The position numbers and the translations under genes are program-made. The notes under the pieces are model-generated. The model was not told where the DNA came from. It searched no databases and saw nothing but the letters and a program-made list of their open reading frames with translations. From contig PBBL01000061.1 in NCBI GenBank assembly GCA_002716585.1, positions 1 to 37,477 on the forward strand: DNA of 37,477 nt, written 5' to 3'. This DNA comes from Myxococcales bacterium. GTDB taxonomy: Bacteria > Myxococcota_A > Bradymonadia > Bradymonadales > GCA-2716585. Below, piece by piece: positions 23,601 to 31,556 of the stretch; the stretch's first letter is position 1, and each line of letters opens with the position of its first letter.

Positions 23601-24771
23601 CGACCGCGACCCGAACAACCTCCAGGTGCTCACCGAGCTGGAGCGCCTCTACGAGGAGAGCGCCAACTGGCGAGGCCTCTTTGAGAGCCTGGAGCGCCAC
23701 TCGGACCTGGTGCTCACCCACAGCGACAGCGCCGTCGCCGCCTCCGTCCTCAAGGAGCGGCAGGTCGAGATCGCCCGCGACCACCTCAAGGAGCCCGCGC
23801 AGGAGCGCACCGCCATCATCGGCCTCATGAAGCTCCGCAGCGACACCCGCCCCTCCGAGCTGGAGCGGCTGATCGACCTCGCGCGCCGCCTCGGGCGGTG
23901 GGAGGAGGCGCTCCAGCGCAGCGAGGCGTTCCTCGAACACCTCGACGCGCCCGAGGACATCGCCGCGATGCTCATCGAGATGGCCCAGGTCGCCCGCATG
24001 GAGGTCCGCTCCAACACCCGCGCCATCAGCTACCTGGAGCGCGCGCGCAAGCTCCAGCCCGGGCAACGCGCCGTCCTCTCCACGCTCTCGGAGCTGTACC
24101 AGACGGAGGGGCTCCACGCCGACCTCGTCTCGCTGTGGCGCAGCACCCTCGACCACGAAGACGAACTCACCACCGCCCAGGTGGTCTTCGCCTGCCGCCA
24201 GCTCGCCCGCGCCGTCGAGGCCCACGAGCGGGATCCGCGCCGCGCAGCTGGCTACCTCGAGCGCGCCCTGGTCGAAGCCAACGAGGACCCCGACGCCCTC
24301 TCCCCCGAGGACGCCCACGCCATCCACCGCCACCTCGCCGACCTCTACCTCCAGCTCCAGGATCACGCCGCCGCCCTCACCCACCTGCAGGCCCTGGAGG
24401 CCAGCACGGAGCAGCTCGGCGCGCTGTACGAGGAGCTGGGCCAGGTCGCCCTCAAGGCGGACAAGCTGGAGGCCAGCGAGGGCTACTTCATCCGCGCGCT
24501 GGAGCAGGACGGCCAGCGCATGACCGCGCGCATCGGCCTGGCGGAGGCGCTGCTGGCCCACGGCAAGCACGCCGATGCGATACAGCTCCTTGAGATCATT
24601 GAGGATCACTTCGACGCCCTCTCCGAGGCGACCGATCGCGCCAGGCTCTACGCGGCCTTCGGCCAGGCGCACGCCGCCGCCGGGCGCGCCGAGAAGGCCT
24701 CCGAGATGTTCCGGGTCGCGCTCCAGCACGACCCGGAGAACGCCGTCGCGCAGGCGAGCGTCGGCTCCTGA
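20662..24771 (+). CDS. Giant cytoplasmic TPR-repeat protein
   Basis: 1369 residues. Starts at GTG 20662 (GTGA overlap with the previous gene) or ATG 20668. No signal peptide. Residues 1-190 are Pro/Glu/Ser/Arg-rich and probably disordered; they are followed by about 1150 residues of helical TPR-like repeats with recurring patterns such as KAIDAYERALKIAPDASLFE, YYAKAVQVDPQNADAQAMLE and AAAHYRELLDRDPNNLQVLT. No catalytic domain is seen. Proteins of this size and type in myxobacteria usually act as scaffolds; the partner is unknown. Codon use is strongly GC-biased like its neighbours. Confidence 0.88.
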   Translation: MTMPRPVPSPPETSPPSPEAPERLPVLTPADAPRFHVADDEPQEDGLSPSPSRQIAPSLAPTLARSNVSDDSSTEPPTQRTQVRPTEPLEEPAGELARSEASPSLRRRSLNDLIALQAPRGEGDEDGGGLREALIRAREEAERRAAEGPAEPAAPQLRPRERSAGADGPMTHTEELPEALGDDRDAPDAVSKATMEVQVKQLNALRRRYMNEQAWDKLVDLYLEKLHLFPSPADQRKVLVNAGVICERKLKDPHKAIDAYERALKIAPDASLFETLDQLYTQVEDWGKLAELVDQELELVEDPGLELDLTIRKAEVLALRLNEGELALNLFRELLQEELATDEREEVLVALAELIQEGGSNGRFLLGAAGLLEAHWGHAAQPELLVRLYEGLFDAFMRQEERTMAAEVMSRIASLHQANERYQEAFVALGQALSCQPGRQDTFMRLEALAERLDALRDLAAIYEDEMDRLDADQAVTVGARLAALYGKLGDLDGVRRSWQLVSEIDPDNVDALKKLRALYVLQGDLEAQLDVLRRMVDVAQGPERLEVLLQIVRLRTAGLDANAPPKSRDVLDMDVAVAMIQEALSEVSPGTEEAQEVMAMAHKLIERSNHAVAYQLAERLEQFHSAAGDHKAIVATYERLAAAYGDDPATAAESARLWARVGQIQLIQLQDPERAFLYYAKAVQVDPQNADAQAMLEDLAQQHNRWDEVALIWEDILEEDSRIPWLRKLARIYRDQLGDEKQAAERFAEILHQVPGDEEALNLLEEHYAAQQDWMALLDVLESRAEASTDPEERAELLTRIAVVSLEKLHDPRGAADHVANLLELLAELEQPIDDVLALYRRTGHLPALADIMESHAYSVRDKQRRTAVQMQRVGLLIEQEQLDKAIDLLVSLRAQEPSDPALRLRILRRLSALYLRAERELEAYAAFRALYEELGSARHARTEEMRAEQVEVLKRLARMAETALGSPDEAAAHYRELLDRDPNNLQVLTELERLYEESANWRGLFESLERHSDLVLTHSDSAVAASVLKERQVEIARDHLKEPAQERTAIIGLMKLRSDTRPSELERLIDLARRLGRWEEALQRSEAFLEHLDAPEDIAAMLIEMAQVARMEVRSNTRAISYLERARKLQPGQRAVLSTLSELYQTEGLHADLVSLWRSTLDHEDELTTAQVVFACRQLARAVEAHERDPRRAAGYLERALVEANEDPDALSPEDAHAIHRHLADLYLQLQDHAAALTHLQALEASTEQLGALYEELGQVALKADKLEASEGYFIRALEQDGQRMTARIGLAEALLAHGKHADAIQLLEIIEDHFDALSEATDRARLYAAFGQAHAAAGRAEKASEMFRVALQHDPENAVAQASVGS

Positions 24772-24776
24772 GCCGA
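24761..24776. terminator. Hairpin between convergent genes
   Basis: TCGGCT-CCTG-AGCCGA is a perfect 6-bp hairpin spanning the stop codon of the TPR gene, in the 21-base gap before the convergent GH113-like gene end. No T-run on either strand. Confidence 0.3.
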
Positions 24777-24792
24777 CCGGCGCTCACCTCGC

Positions 24793-25923
24793 TCAGGGGC
24801 CAAAGGCGCGCGAGAGGACCCGCGCCGCCTCACGGCGACGCGGCGAGAAGCCCAGCGGCCCCTCCTCGTCGGTGTCCACGTCCGTGAACCACTTCCAGAC
24901 ATAGAGCCCCCGCAGCCAGGGCTTCTGAGCCGCGACGTTGAGCACCGCCGCGTAGGCCAGCGCCTGGCTGCGCTCGTCGTAGCGCTTCGCCTCGTCGGGG
25001 AGGTGCTCGGGCCAGGTCCCCGGCGAGAGCGCCGTCGCCCGGATCGCCTTGAAGCCAAACTCCGTGAAGACCACGGGCTTGTCGTGCTGGACGCTGAGCG
25101 CCTCGTAGCCGCGGAGCTGGCGCTCAACCCCGGCCTCCAGCTCCGCGTAGCTGGGGTCGAGCTGGTCAGTCAGCGGCGCGAAGAACTGCCCCCCGATCCA
25201 GTCGAGCTTGTCCCAGAAGACGACCTGCTCCGCCTCGTTCCAGTTGGCGGCGTAGGTGATCGGCCCCGAGTAGGCCGCGCGCGCCGCGTCGATGAGCGCC
25301 ACCCAGCGCGCCCGCTGCGAGCGGCTGGAGCTGGCCAGCTCCACCCCGATGACGAAGGCGTCCACCTGGTGCTCTTCGGCCAGCCGCGCGTGGTGCAGGA
25401 TGAAGGCGGAGTAGGTCGCGAACCAGGTGTCCCAGCCGCCCTCGGCGGGGTCGGGCTCGATGTGACCGCGCCATTCGCTGTGGTTGATCCAGATGTGGGG
25501 CTTGAGCATCACCTTGAGCCCGAGCTGGCGCGCCTGCTGGATCTCGCGGGTGAGCCGGTCGTCGTTCTCGCCCGCGACCATCTCGGGGTCGTAGCCGACG
25601 CGGGCGCTGGTGACCGACTTCTGCCAGGCGAACGGGGTCAGGCTGACCCAGCGGACGCCGAGCCTCACCAGCTCCTTCTTGCTCTCAAGCGAGTCGTCGG
25701 AGCCGTAGCCGTTGATCCCGCCCAGCTGCCAGTTGTGCGCGAGGCAGACGCCGCGCTGCGTCGCCTCGGGGAGCGGCGCGATCGGGACCGGGAGGTCCAG
25801 CCGGGCCGGAGCGGCCGTGGGCTCGGGCGAGGTGGCCCCGGAGCCGCTGCACCCGCCGCCGCAGGAGCTGACCGTGGTGAGCAACGCGAGCGCGACGAGC
25901 CATCGGGCGATGGGTGTGTTCAT
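24793..25923 (-). CDS. GH113-like glycoside hydrolase lipoprotein
   Basis: 376 residues. Lipoprotein signal ending in VSSC (Cys21), then a Gly/Ser/Pro linker. From residue 57 it is a TIM-barrel of the GH113 (beta-mannanase) type: RGVCLAHNWQLGGINGYGS, GVRWVSLTPFAWQ, GLKVMLKPHIWI, the probable acid/base Glu195 in VIGVEL, and the probable nucleophile Glu288 in VVFTEFGFK. Both catalytic carboxylates are in place, so it should be active, on beta-mannan or a related glycan. Its ATG is seven bases after the VWA gene stop, so it is the last gene of the MoxR-VWA operon, an unexpected partner. Confidence 0.85.
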   Translation of the reverse strand: MNTPIARWLVALALLTTVSSCGGGCSGSGATSPEPTAAPARLDLPVPIAPLPEATQRGVCLAHNWQLGGINGYGSDDSLESKKELVRLGVRWVSLTPFAWQKSVTSARVGYDPEMVAGENDDRLTREIQQARQLGLKVMLKPHIWINHSEWRGHIEPDPAEGGWDTWFATYSAFILHHARLAEEHQVDAFVIGVELASSSRSQRARWVALIDAARAAYSGPITYAANWNEAEQVVFWDKLDWIGGQFFAPLTDQLDPSYAELEAGVERQLRGYEALSVQHDKPVVFTEFGFKAIRATALSPGTWPEHLPDEAKRYDERSQALAYAAVLNVAAQKPWLRGLYVWKWFTDVDTDEEGPLGFSPRRREAARVLSRAFGP

Positions 25924-25930
25924 GGGGCAC

Positions 25931-27541
25931 CTAGATGCGAATGAAGATGTCCTTGACGGCGTCGGAGGTCAACCGGGACACCGAGGTGACCCGATCGGCG
26001 AAGCGGGCGACCGCGTCGGCCTGCGGCGCCTGCCCGATGCGCCGCCCGACATCGACGAGGACGGCGTAGACCGAGAACTCCAGCCGCGCCTGCGCCGCCT
26101 TGAAGCGGGTGAGCCAGGCCGAGGAGATCGACGCAGCGCCGTCGGTGATGAAGACGATGTCGCCGCGCTTGAGGTCGGGGTGCGCCTCCAAAAGCTCAAG
26201 CGCCTGGTCGAGCGGGGCCTCGAAGTGGGTGCCGCCGCCCGGGAAGTGGTCGGCGAACTCCATCACGTCACGCAGCTCGACCTTCGGGGGCTCGGAGATC
26301 CCCGGCGAGGGCATCTGGAGGAGGTCGAAGACCCGGAGGTCGTGGCGCCCCCCGGAGAAGACGATGGCGCGGAAGTGACGCTTCTGCTTGCGGGCGATCT
26401 CCAGGAGGGTGAGGGCGACGGCCTTGGCCCACAGCTCCTTCTCGCCGCGCATCGAGCCCGAGCCGTCCAGGCAGACGATCATCGGCCCTCGCCCGGCGCG
26501 CTCCTGGCCCTCGACGGCGTATTGCAGGAGCTTCGCCTCCGCGAAGCGGCGCATGAACTCCTGGCGCAGCAGCGGGTGGCGCCGCAAGCTCAGCTCCGCG
26601 GGGAGGAGGCGGGCGAGGTCACGCCCCATGTCGATGGCATGCACCTCGGCGGGGCGGCGCTCGAAGGTCGCGCGCCGCTGGGCCTGGGCGAACTCGCGGA
26701 ACGCCCCGACCATCCGAGAGAGCAGCCGGAGCTTCGGGCTCTGGGCCAGCTCGTCGCCCAGCTCCATCTTGGCCGCCGCGCTGCCCCCAGTCGCCCCGTC
26801 GGGCAGGCCGAGGTGTTGCCCGAAGGCGCTCAGCTCCCGCTCGTTCTCCTCGATCCGCTCGGGGAGGGTGTCGAGCAGGTCACGAATCCGGGTCTGGGTG
26901 TCGGCGGGGAGGCGGCTGAGGCTCCGCGCCTGCTCCCCGCGCATCCGCTTGAGGTCCCGGCGCGCCTCGGACAGCTCCCCCTCCAGGGTGTCCAGCGTGC
27001 TCTGGAACGCGTCCGGGTCGCGCTCGGCGAGCGGCGTCTCGCTCAGCTCGGCGGCCTCGGAGAGCTGCTCCTCCAGCTCCTCGACCTGCTCTTCGAGTTG
27101 CTTGAGTTCGAACTCGGCGAGGAGGCGACGCTGGGAGAAGCGCTCCGGGTGGGTGAGCATCTGATAGACCCGGTCGAGCACCCACAGCGTCCCCAGACCG
27201 GCGCGGGGTTCGTCAAGGACCGTCTCGGCGCGCAGGCGCTCCAACCCCTTCGCCGAGCGCACCCAGCCGAGCACCTGCCTCGCCAGCGCGGTGCGCCCCT
27301 CGGTCGCCTCGGCGGGCGGCGCGAGGGTCAGCGTGTACTTGAACAGCGCGCAGAAGACGTCCTGGCCGAGCGCCTCAAACCCCGGGAAGATCCGCTGGCC
27401 CGCCTCCAGGCGCTCGCGCAGCGTCGGGCTCTCGTCGCGGACCCGGCCCCAGGCGGCCCGATCGTAGGCGTCGTGCTCCACCACGGTGGGGTGCGGCCTC
27501 TCACGGAGGCCGCCCTCGGCGTCGCCCTGGTCGTCGGCCAT
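25931..27541 (-). CDS. VWA-domain protein of the ViaA/CoxE type
   Basis: 536 residues. The C-terminal 200 residues are a von Willebrand A domain with an intact metal-ion site: DGSGSM in MIVCLDGSGSM, the Thr of GGGTHFEAPL, and the Asp of VFITDGAA. The middle is coiled-coil-like (ELKQLEEQVEELEEQL). The N-terminal region is unique. Its ATG shares a base with the stop of the MoxR/RavA-type gene, so it is translationally coupled. E. coli ViaA (483 residues) works with RavA; this pair has the same order and logic. No signal peptide, so cytoplasmic. Confidence 0.9.
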   Translation of the reverse strand: MADDQGDAEGGLRERPHPTVVEHDAYDRAAWGRVRDESPTLRERLEAGQRIFPGFEALGQDVFCALFKYTLTLAPPAEATEGRTALARQVLGWVRSAKGLERLRAETVLDEPRAGLGTLWVLDRVYQMLTHPERFSQRRLLAEFELKQLEEQVEELEEQLSEAAELSETPLAERDPDAFQSTLDTLEGELSEARRDLKRMRGEQARSLSRLPADTQTRIRDLLDTLPERIEENERELSAFGQHLGLPDGATGGSAAAKMELGDELAQSPKLRLLSRMVGAFREFAQAQRRATFERRPAEVHAIDMGRDLARLLPAELSLRRHPLLRQEFMRRFAEAKLLQYAVEGQERAGRGPMIVCLDGSGSMRGEKELWAKAVALTLLEIARKQKRHFRAIVFSGGRHDLRVFDLLQMPSPGISEPPKVELRDVMEFADHFPGGGTHFEAPLDQALELLEAHPDLKRGDIVFITDGAASISSAWLTRFKAAQARLEFSVYAVLVDVGRRIGQAPQADAVARFADRVTSVSRLTSDAVKDIFIRI

Positions 27542-28689
27542 CAGTTGACCTCCATCAGGATCTTCTTCTGGATCGCCTCGATCTCGGTCAGGAACCCCTG
27601 CACCTCGCTGATCTCGCGGCGACGCTCCCGGGCGTCGCGCAGGACCTCCTGCACGGCGTTGTGGATCCGCTTGAGCTTGGTGTGGGCCTCGATGCTGGCC
27701 CGCATCGAGGTCTCGGCGTCATCCCAGCCGCGCAGCGCGTAGTCGCGCACCTCCCGCGCCTGAAACAGGAGCCCCTGCGCCCGCTCCACGTGCCCATGGA
27801 ACACCTCGCGGAGCGTCTCCAGCACCTCGCCGCGCTGCTCGGGCTCGCTCCAGAGGATGTGCTGGAGCTGGTTGAGGTCGCGCTGGGTGACCTCGCGCCG
27901 CCCGTCCACCAGCGCGAACGCCTTGAGCACCCGCAGCGCCTTGCGGTAGCGGCGGTCGCTGGCCACGACCCCCTTCTTGCGGAGCCGCCGCCGCAGCTCC
28001 ACCAGGTCGCCGAGGTAGCCGTCGTGGATCGGGACCGCGCCGACCAGCCCCTGGAGCGCCTTGAGTTCGTCGGCGCCGAGGTGGGTCACGTCGCGCTCGC
28101 TCGGGCCTTCGGGCAGCGAGAGCATCTTCAGGAACCGAAAGTCCTCCTCGATGTAGCCGATGGTGTAGCGCAGCATGAAGCGGTCGAAGAGGGCCATCAG
28201 CTCGCCCTCCTCGGGCAGCTCGTTGCTGGCCGCGAACAGCGCCTTGAGCGGCACGGGCTGCGCCTCCGTGCCGTTGTGGTAGACCCGCTCGTTGATCAAC
28301 GACAGCAGGCTGTTGAGGATGGCGCTGTTCGCCTTGAAGATCTCGTCCAGGAAGGCGATGTCCGCCTCGGGCAGCTTCGCGGTCGTGATCCGCTGGTAGC
28401 GATCCGCTTCAAGCGCCTTGAGGCTGATGGCGCCGAAGATCTCCTCGGGGGTCGTGAACTTGGTGAGCAGCCAGCCAAAGTAGCGCGAGCCGCTCAGGTG
28501 GCCGCACAGCTCCATCGCCAACATGCTCTTGGCGGTCCCCACCGGCCCCAGCAGCAACACGTGCTCCCCGGCGAGCAGGGCCGCCAGCGCGCCGTCGATC
28601 ACCGCCTCCCGCTCGATGAACTGCTCGGACAGCTCCTTCCTGAGGCGTTGCAGCTTGTCCATGGCTCGCTTCTGGAGTTCGTCGTGCAT
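27541..28689 (-). CDS. MoxR/RavA-family AAA+ ATPase
   Basis: 382 residues from the ATG at 28689 (a GTG at 28701 would add four). Walker A GPVGTAKS (48-55), Walker B IAFLDE (111-116), sensor-1 Asn in FAASNELPEEGE and the arginine finger in LFDRFMLRY are all present. The sequence YFGWLLTKFTTPEEIFG is typical of RavA. It is about 115 residues shorter than E. coli RavA, so the extra C-terminal region that binds lysine decarboxylase is probably missing; a coiled-coil-like C-terminus replaces it. MoxR ATPases remodel partner proteins together with VWA co-chaperones, here the coupled downstream gene. First gene of a three-gene operon. Confidence 0.93.
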   Translation of the reverse strand: MHDELQKRAMDKLQRLRKELSEQFIEREAVIDGALAALLAGEHVLLLGPVGTAKSMLAMELCGHLSGSRYFGWLLTKFTTPEEIFGAISLKALEADRYQRITTAKLPEADIAFLDEIFKANSAILNSLLSLINERVYHNGTEAQPVPLKALFAASNELPEEGELMALFDRFMLRYTIGYIEEDFRFLKMLSLPEGPSERDVTHLGADELKALQGLVGAVPIHDGYLGDLVELRRRLRKKGVVASDRRYRKALRVLKAFALVDGRREVTQRDLNQLQHILWSEPEQRGEVLETLREVFHGHVERAQGLLFQAREVRDYALRGWDDAETSMRASIEAHTKLKRIHNAVQEVLRDARERRREISEVQGFLTEIEAIQKKILMEVN

Positions 28690-28813
28690 GCTTCTCTTCA
28701 CCTCATTGCCGTGGGGCCACGCTCAAAAGCTCTTGCGCGCGCCGCCGAGAGCACCCAGAATATGAACGCGGTCGAAAGTGCTTGAATGTCGATCATGCGT
28801 CGAGGTTGCGTGC

Positions 28814-29155
28814 ATGTCCACCCTTGAACCACTGGAGAGCCAATACGCTTCCGATCCTGACATGGATGAGCTGATCGACATGTTCGTCGCTCGCCTCCCC
28901 ATCCAGATCCACTCCATGCGTGAGTCCCTCAAAGGCGACGTCCACCCGGACTTTGTCCAGAGCGTCCATCAGCTCAAGGGGACCGGAGCGCTCGTGGGCT
29001 TCGATCCCATCTCCCAGAGCGCCGCGATCATCCAACGCGAGTACCGCGAGGTGGGCCGCTCCCCGGCCGAGCTTCGCGACGAGATCGAGCGCCTCATCCT
29101 CCTGTGCCGACGCGCGCGGCACTGGGCGAGGAGCTGCCGCACCTCCTCCGGTTGA
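28814..29155 (+). CDS. Histidine phosphotransfer (HPt) protein
   Basis: 113 residues from the ATG at 28814, with GAGG eight bases upstream. The HPt signature VHQLKGTGALVGFDPIS contains the probable phosphoacceptor His52 and the usual following LKG. The preceding helix DELIDMFVARLPIQIHSMRE is also typical. The protein is the size of a stand-alone HPt and would relay phosphate between a hybrid kinase and a response regulator. No kinase is adjacent; the RR-XRE protein is the only receiver in the window. It is divergent from the MoxR operon and 90 bases upstream of the mscS-like gene. The last 15 residues are basic and poorly conserved in character. Confidence 0.88.
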   Translation: MSTLEPLESQYASDPDMDELIDMFVARLPIQIHSMRESLKGDVHPDFVQSVHQLKGTGALVGFDPISQSAAIIQREYREVGRSPAELRDEIERLILLCRRARHWARSCRTSSG

Positions 29156-29245
29156 AAATCATAGGCACATCGGGCATCACTGCAGGTGTCCAGGCACGAC
29201 AACGTGGGCAAATCAGGCGGCCCATGCACACCGAGGGAGGTCTCC

Positions 29246-30118
29246 ATGCCCGAAATACCTGAGTTCATCAAACCCTACATGCCCCAGATCATCGCGTTCG
29301 CGCACGCCGCGCTGGTCTGCGTCTTTATATTGATCCTGGGCTGGTTCATCAGCAAGTGGGTCCACCGCCTCGCGCACAAGGCGCTCAAGCGCACCAAGGC
29401 CGAGGAGTCGCTCTCGCGCTTCCTGGCCTCCATGGCGCAGTACACGGTGCTCGCGGCGACGGTCATCGCGGCCATCGACCGGGTGGGGGTCCCGACGACG
29501 AGCGTCGTCGCGCTGCTGGGCAGCGCCGGCATCGCCGTCGGCCTCGCGCTCCAGGGCAACCTGTCGCACTTCGCCAGCGGGGTCATGATCCTCTTCTTCC
29601 GCCCCTTCGTGGTGGACGACCGCGTCACGCTGTCGGGTCACACCGGCGTCGTCAAGGAGGTCGGCCTCTTCGCGACGATCCTGCGCACGCCGAACCACGA
29701 CCGGATCATCATCCCCAACGGCGCGATCACGGGCAACACGATCGTCAACCACACCGCCCTCGGCACCTCGCGCGCGATCATCGACATCGGCGTCGCCTAC
29801 GGCTCCGACCTCGCCCAGGTCCAGGAGGTGCTCCGCGAGGCCGCCAGCGGGGCCGAGCACGTCCTCGCCGACCCGCCGCCTGGCGTCGCCTTTGTGGAGT
29901 TTGGCGCCAGCTCCCTCAACTTCAAGGTCATGCCCTGGTGCAAGAGCGAGCACTTCGTCCCGGTGCAGCACCACGTCAAGGTCGCGATCTACAACGCCCT
30001 CAACGAAGCCGAGATCGAGATCCCCTTCGATCAGCTCGTCGTCTACCACGACCACCTCAACCCCCCCGAGCCGGGCGACACGCTGGAGAGCGGCGACGAC
30101 GCGAGCGACGCGGGCTGA
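29246..30118 (+). CDS. MscS-family small-conductance mechanosensitive channel
   Basis: 290 residues, about the length of E. coli MscS (286). GGGAGG precedes the ATG at 29246. Membrane segments at about 14-36, 63-82 and 88-120. The pore helix reads LLGSAGIAVGLALQGNLSHF, then SGVMILFFRPFVVDD, the classic MscS signature; the beta-domain follows with GVVKEVGLF, RTPNHDRIIIPNG and a C-terminal EIEIPF. It releases solutes under osmotic downshock. The C-terminal tail is acidic (ESGDDASDAG). Transcribed after the HPt gene. Confidence 0.94.
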   Translation: MPEIPEFIKPYMPQIIAFAHAALVCVFILILGWFISKWVHRLAHKALKRTKAEESLSRFLASMAQYTVLAATVIAAIDRVGVPTTSVVALLGSAGIAVGLALQGNLSHFASGVMILFFRPFVVDDRVTLSGHTGVVKEVGLFATILRTPNHDRIIIPNGAITGNTIVNHTALGTSRAIIDIGVAYGSDLAQVQEVLREAASGAEHVLADPPPGVAFVEFGASSLNFKVMPWCKSEHFVPVQHHVKVAIYNALNEAEIEIPFDQLVVYHDHLNPPEPGDTLESGDDASDAG

Positions 30119-30136
30119 GCCGCCTCAGGTCGGCTC
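30117..30136. terminator. Hairpin between convergent mscS and PP2C genes
   Basis: GAGCCG-CCTCAGGT-CGGCTC, a perfect 6-bp hairpin at the junction of the two converging reading frames; no T-run. Similar hairpins occur at the other convergent junctions at 24761 and 32752. Confidence 0.3.
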
Positions 30137-30832
30137 CATCCCCTCGACCGCGGCGAAGGCGTGCTCCGTCAGGTCGTTGGCCTGGCTCAGCTCCAGGCTC
30201 ACCTCGCGCCCCAGGCGCTCCAGGAGGACGATCCCCAGCCGCGGCTTGATCTGGAGCAGCCGCCGGAACGCCGCCCGCTCGATGGAGAGCACCCGCGTCC
30301 TGCCGGACGCCACGAGGCTGAACCGACACTGGCAGGGGTGCAGCAGCGTCATCGCGCCGATGTGCTCCCCCACCCCAACGAGGCGAGGCTCCGCCCCAAC
30401 CCGCTCCATGTTCACCTCGCCCTCCATGACGATGATCATCCGATCGCACAGCCCCCCGGCGGACATGACGTGCTCCCCGTCTCGGAGGGTCTGGACGACG
30501 CAGATGTTCATCACCCGCGACATCTGGGCCAGGCTCAGCCCACGGAACAGGAAGACCTCGCGCACGGTCGCCAGATCGACCCCGGTCTGGCTCCCCGGGG
30601 GCATCTCCACGTTCAACCCCGCCTCGTCGTCCGGGAGCGCGTCCACCGCCACCACCGTGATGTTGTCGTGGCCGCCCGCGTTGTTGGCGAACTGGATCAG
30701 CGATGAGGGCAGATCCTCCAGGGGCTGCTGCTCCAGCTGCTCGCGGAACCAGTGCTGCTGCTCGAACAGATAATCGCTCAAGCCGTCCGAGCAGATCACG
30801 AACCGATCGCAGGGCAGCACGTCGAGCACAGC
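30125..30832 (-). pseudogene. Frameshifted 3' part: PP2C C-terminus plus cyclic-nucleotide-binding-like domain
   Basis: This frame continues the phosphatase interrupted near 30832. It starts with AVLDVLPCDRFVICSDGLSD and GGHDNITVVAV, the closing PP2C motifs with their metal-binding aspartates. Then a cyclic-nucleotide-binding fold of about 120 residues follows: FLFRGLSLAQMSRVMNI, RMIIVMEGEVNMERV, VGVGEHIGAMTLL, CRFSLVASGRTRVLSI. In the phosphate-binding cassette the usual FGE is replaced by IGA, so cAMP binding is doubtful. It has no start codon of its own with a proper ribosome site; the open frame upstream (to 31066) is antisense-like nonsense in the PP2C region. If one base is restored the two halves give a single protein of about 420 residues. 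Confidence 0.75.
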
Positions 30833-31389
30833 TTCTCGACCTGCACCGACGCCTGGGTGCCCACCGAGCGGGTCAACACGTGGGCGTAGCGGCTTCCCTG
30901 GGCCTGCTCGGCGGTGAACACCCCGGCCCTCATCAGATCGGCGACCATCGTGTGATCGGTGCTGAGCTGGTGCAGCTCCCCCTCGCGATGGAGGTAGAGG
31001 CGCGTGTCGCCCACGTGCGCCATGATCGCCTTGGAGCCCGCGATCAGGAGCGCGGTCAGCGTGCACCCCATCCCGGTGCGGCTCGCCTCCTCCTGCGCGT
31101 GGGGGTAGACCTGCTCACACGCCTCCTCGACCGCGCGCATCATGAGCGTCGCCAGCGTGTCGGGGTGGATCAGGTGACGGCGCACCTGCTCGATCACCTT
31201 GCGCGAGTGCTCCAGCCGCTTCACCACAACCTCCACGGCCATCTGAGACGCCACCTCACCCGCCGCATGCCCCCCCATCCCGTCGCTCACGATGTAGAGC
31301 CCCAGCTCGTCGTTCACGTACAGGTTGTCCTCGTTGTTGTCGCGCCGCTGTCCGGGGTGGGTCGCTCCAGTCGCCTCGATACGTATCAT
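30796..31389 (-). pseudogene. Frameshifted 5' part: PP2C-type Ser/Thr phosphatase
   Basis: 197 residues in this frame from ATG 31389 (AGG nine bases upstream; GTG at 31404 is an alternative). It holds the PP2C motifs RRDNNEDN, VSDGMGGHAAGE, TGMGCTLTALLI, AHVGDTRLYLHREGELHQ and LTRSVGTQ, including the N-terminal metal-binding aspartates. After GAG AAG (30837-30832) the frame reads through a nonsense tail LCSTCCPAIGS, while the next frame supplies the missing PP2C C-terminus. The simplest explanation is loss of one base, either a true mutation or a sequencing error; no slippery heptamer is visible. The enzyme would remove phosphate from Ser/Thr of proteins, opposing Hanks-type kinases. Confidence 0.8.
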
Positions 31390-31434
31390 GATGTCGCCCT
31401 GCACCTGGGAGGAGGTTTGTGTGCTATGACCATT

Positions 31435-31449
31435 GACAGGCCACCTGTC
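31435..31449. promoter_or_regulatory. Inverted repeat overlapping a TTGACA element
   Basis: GACAGG-CCA-CCTGTC is a perfect inverted repeat. It overlaps a plus-strand TTGACA (31433-31438) in the 167-base divergent region between the PP2C gene and phhB. The -10 at 17 bases (AATGAC) is poor. Operator function is a guess. Confidence 0.3.
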
Positions 31450-31556
31450 GTCCGCAATGACATGGCTTGCCTTGAGCTGGTACCTTCAGGGGATACCACA
31501 CTCGCCGGGCCTTGTAGAACAGGCGAGGACCCACACCACATCCAAGGAGGAGGATC

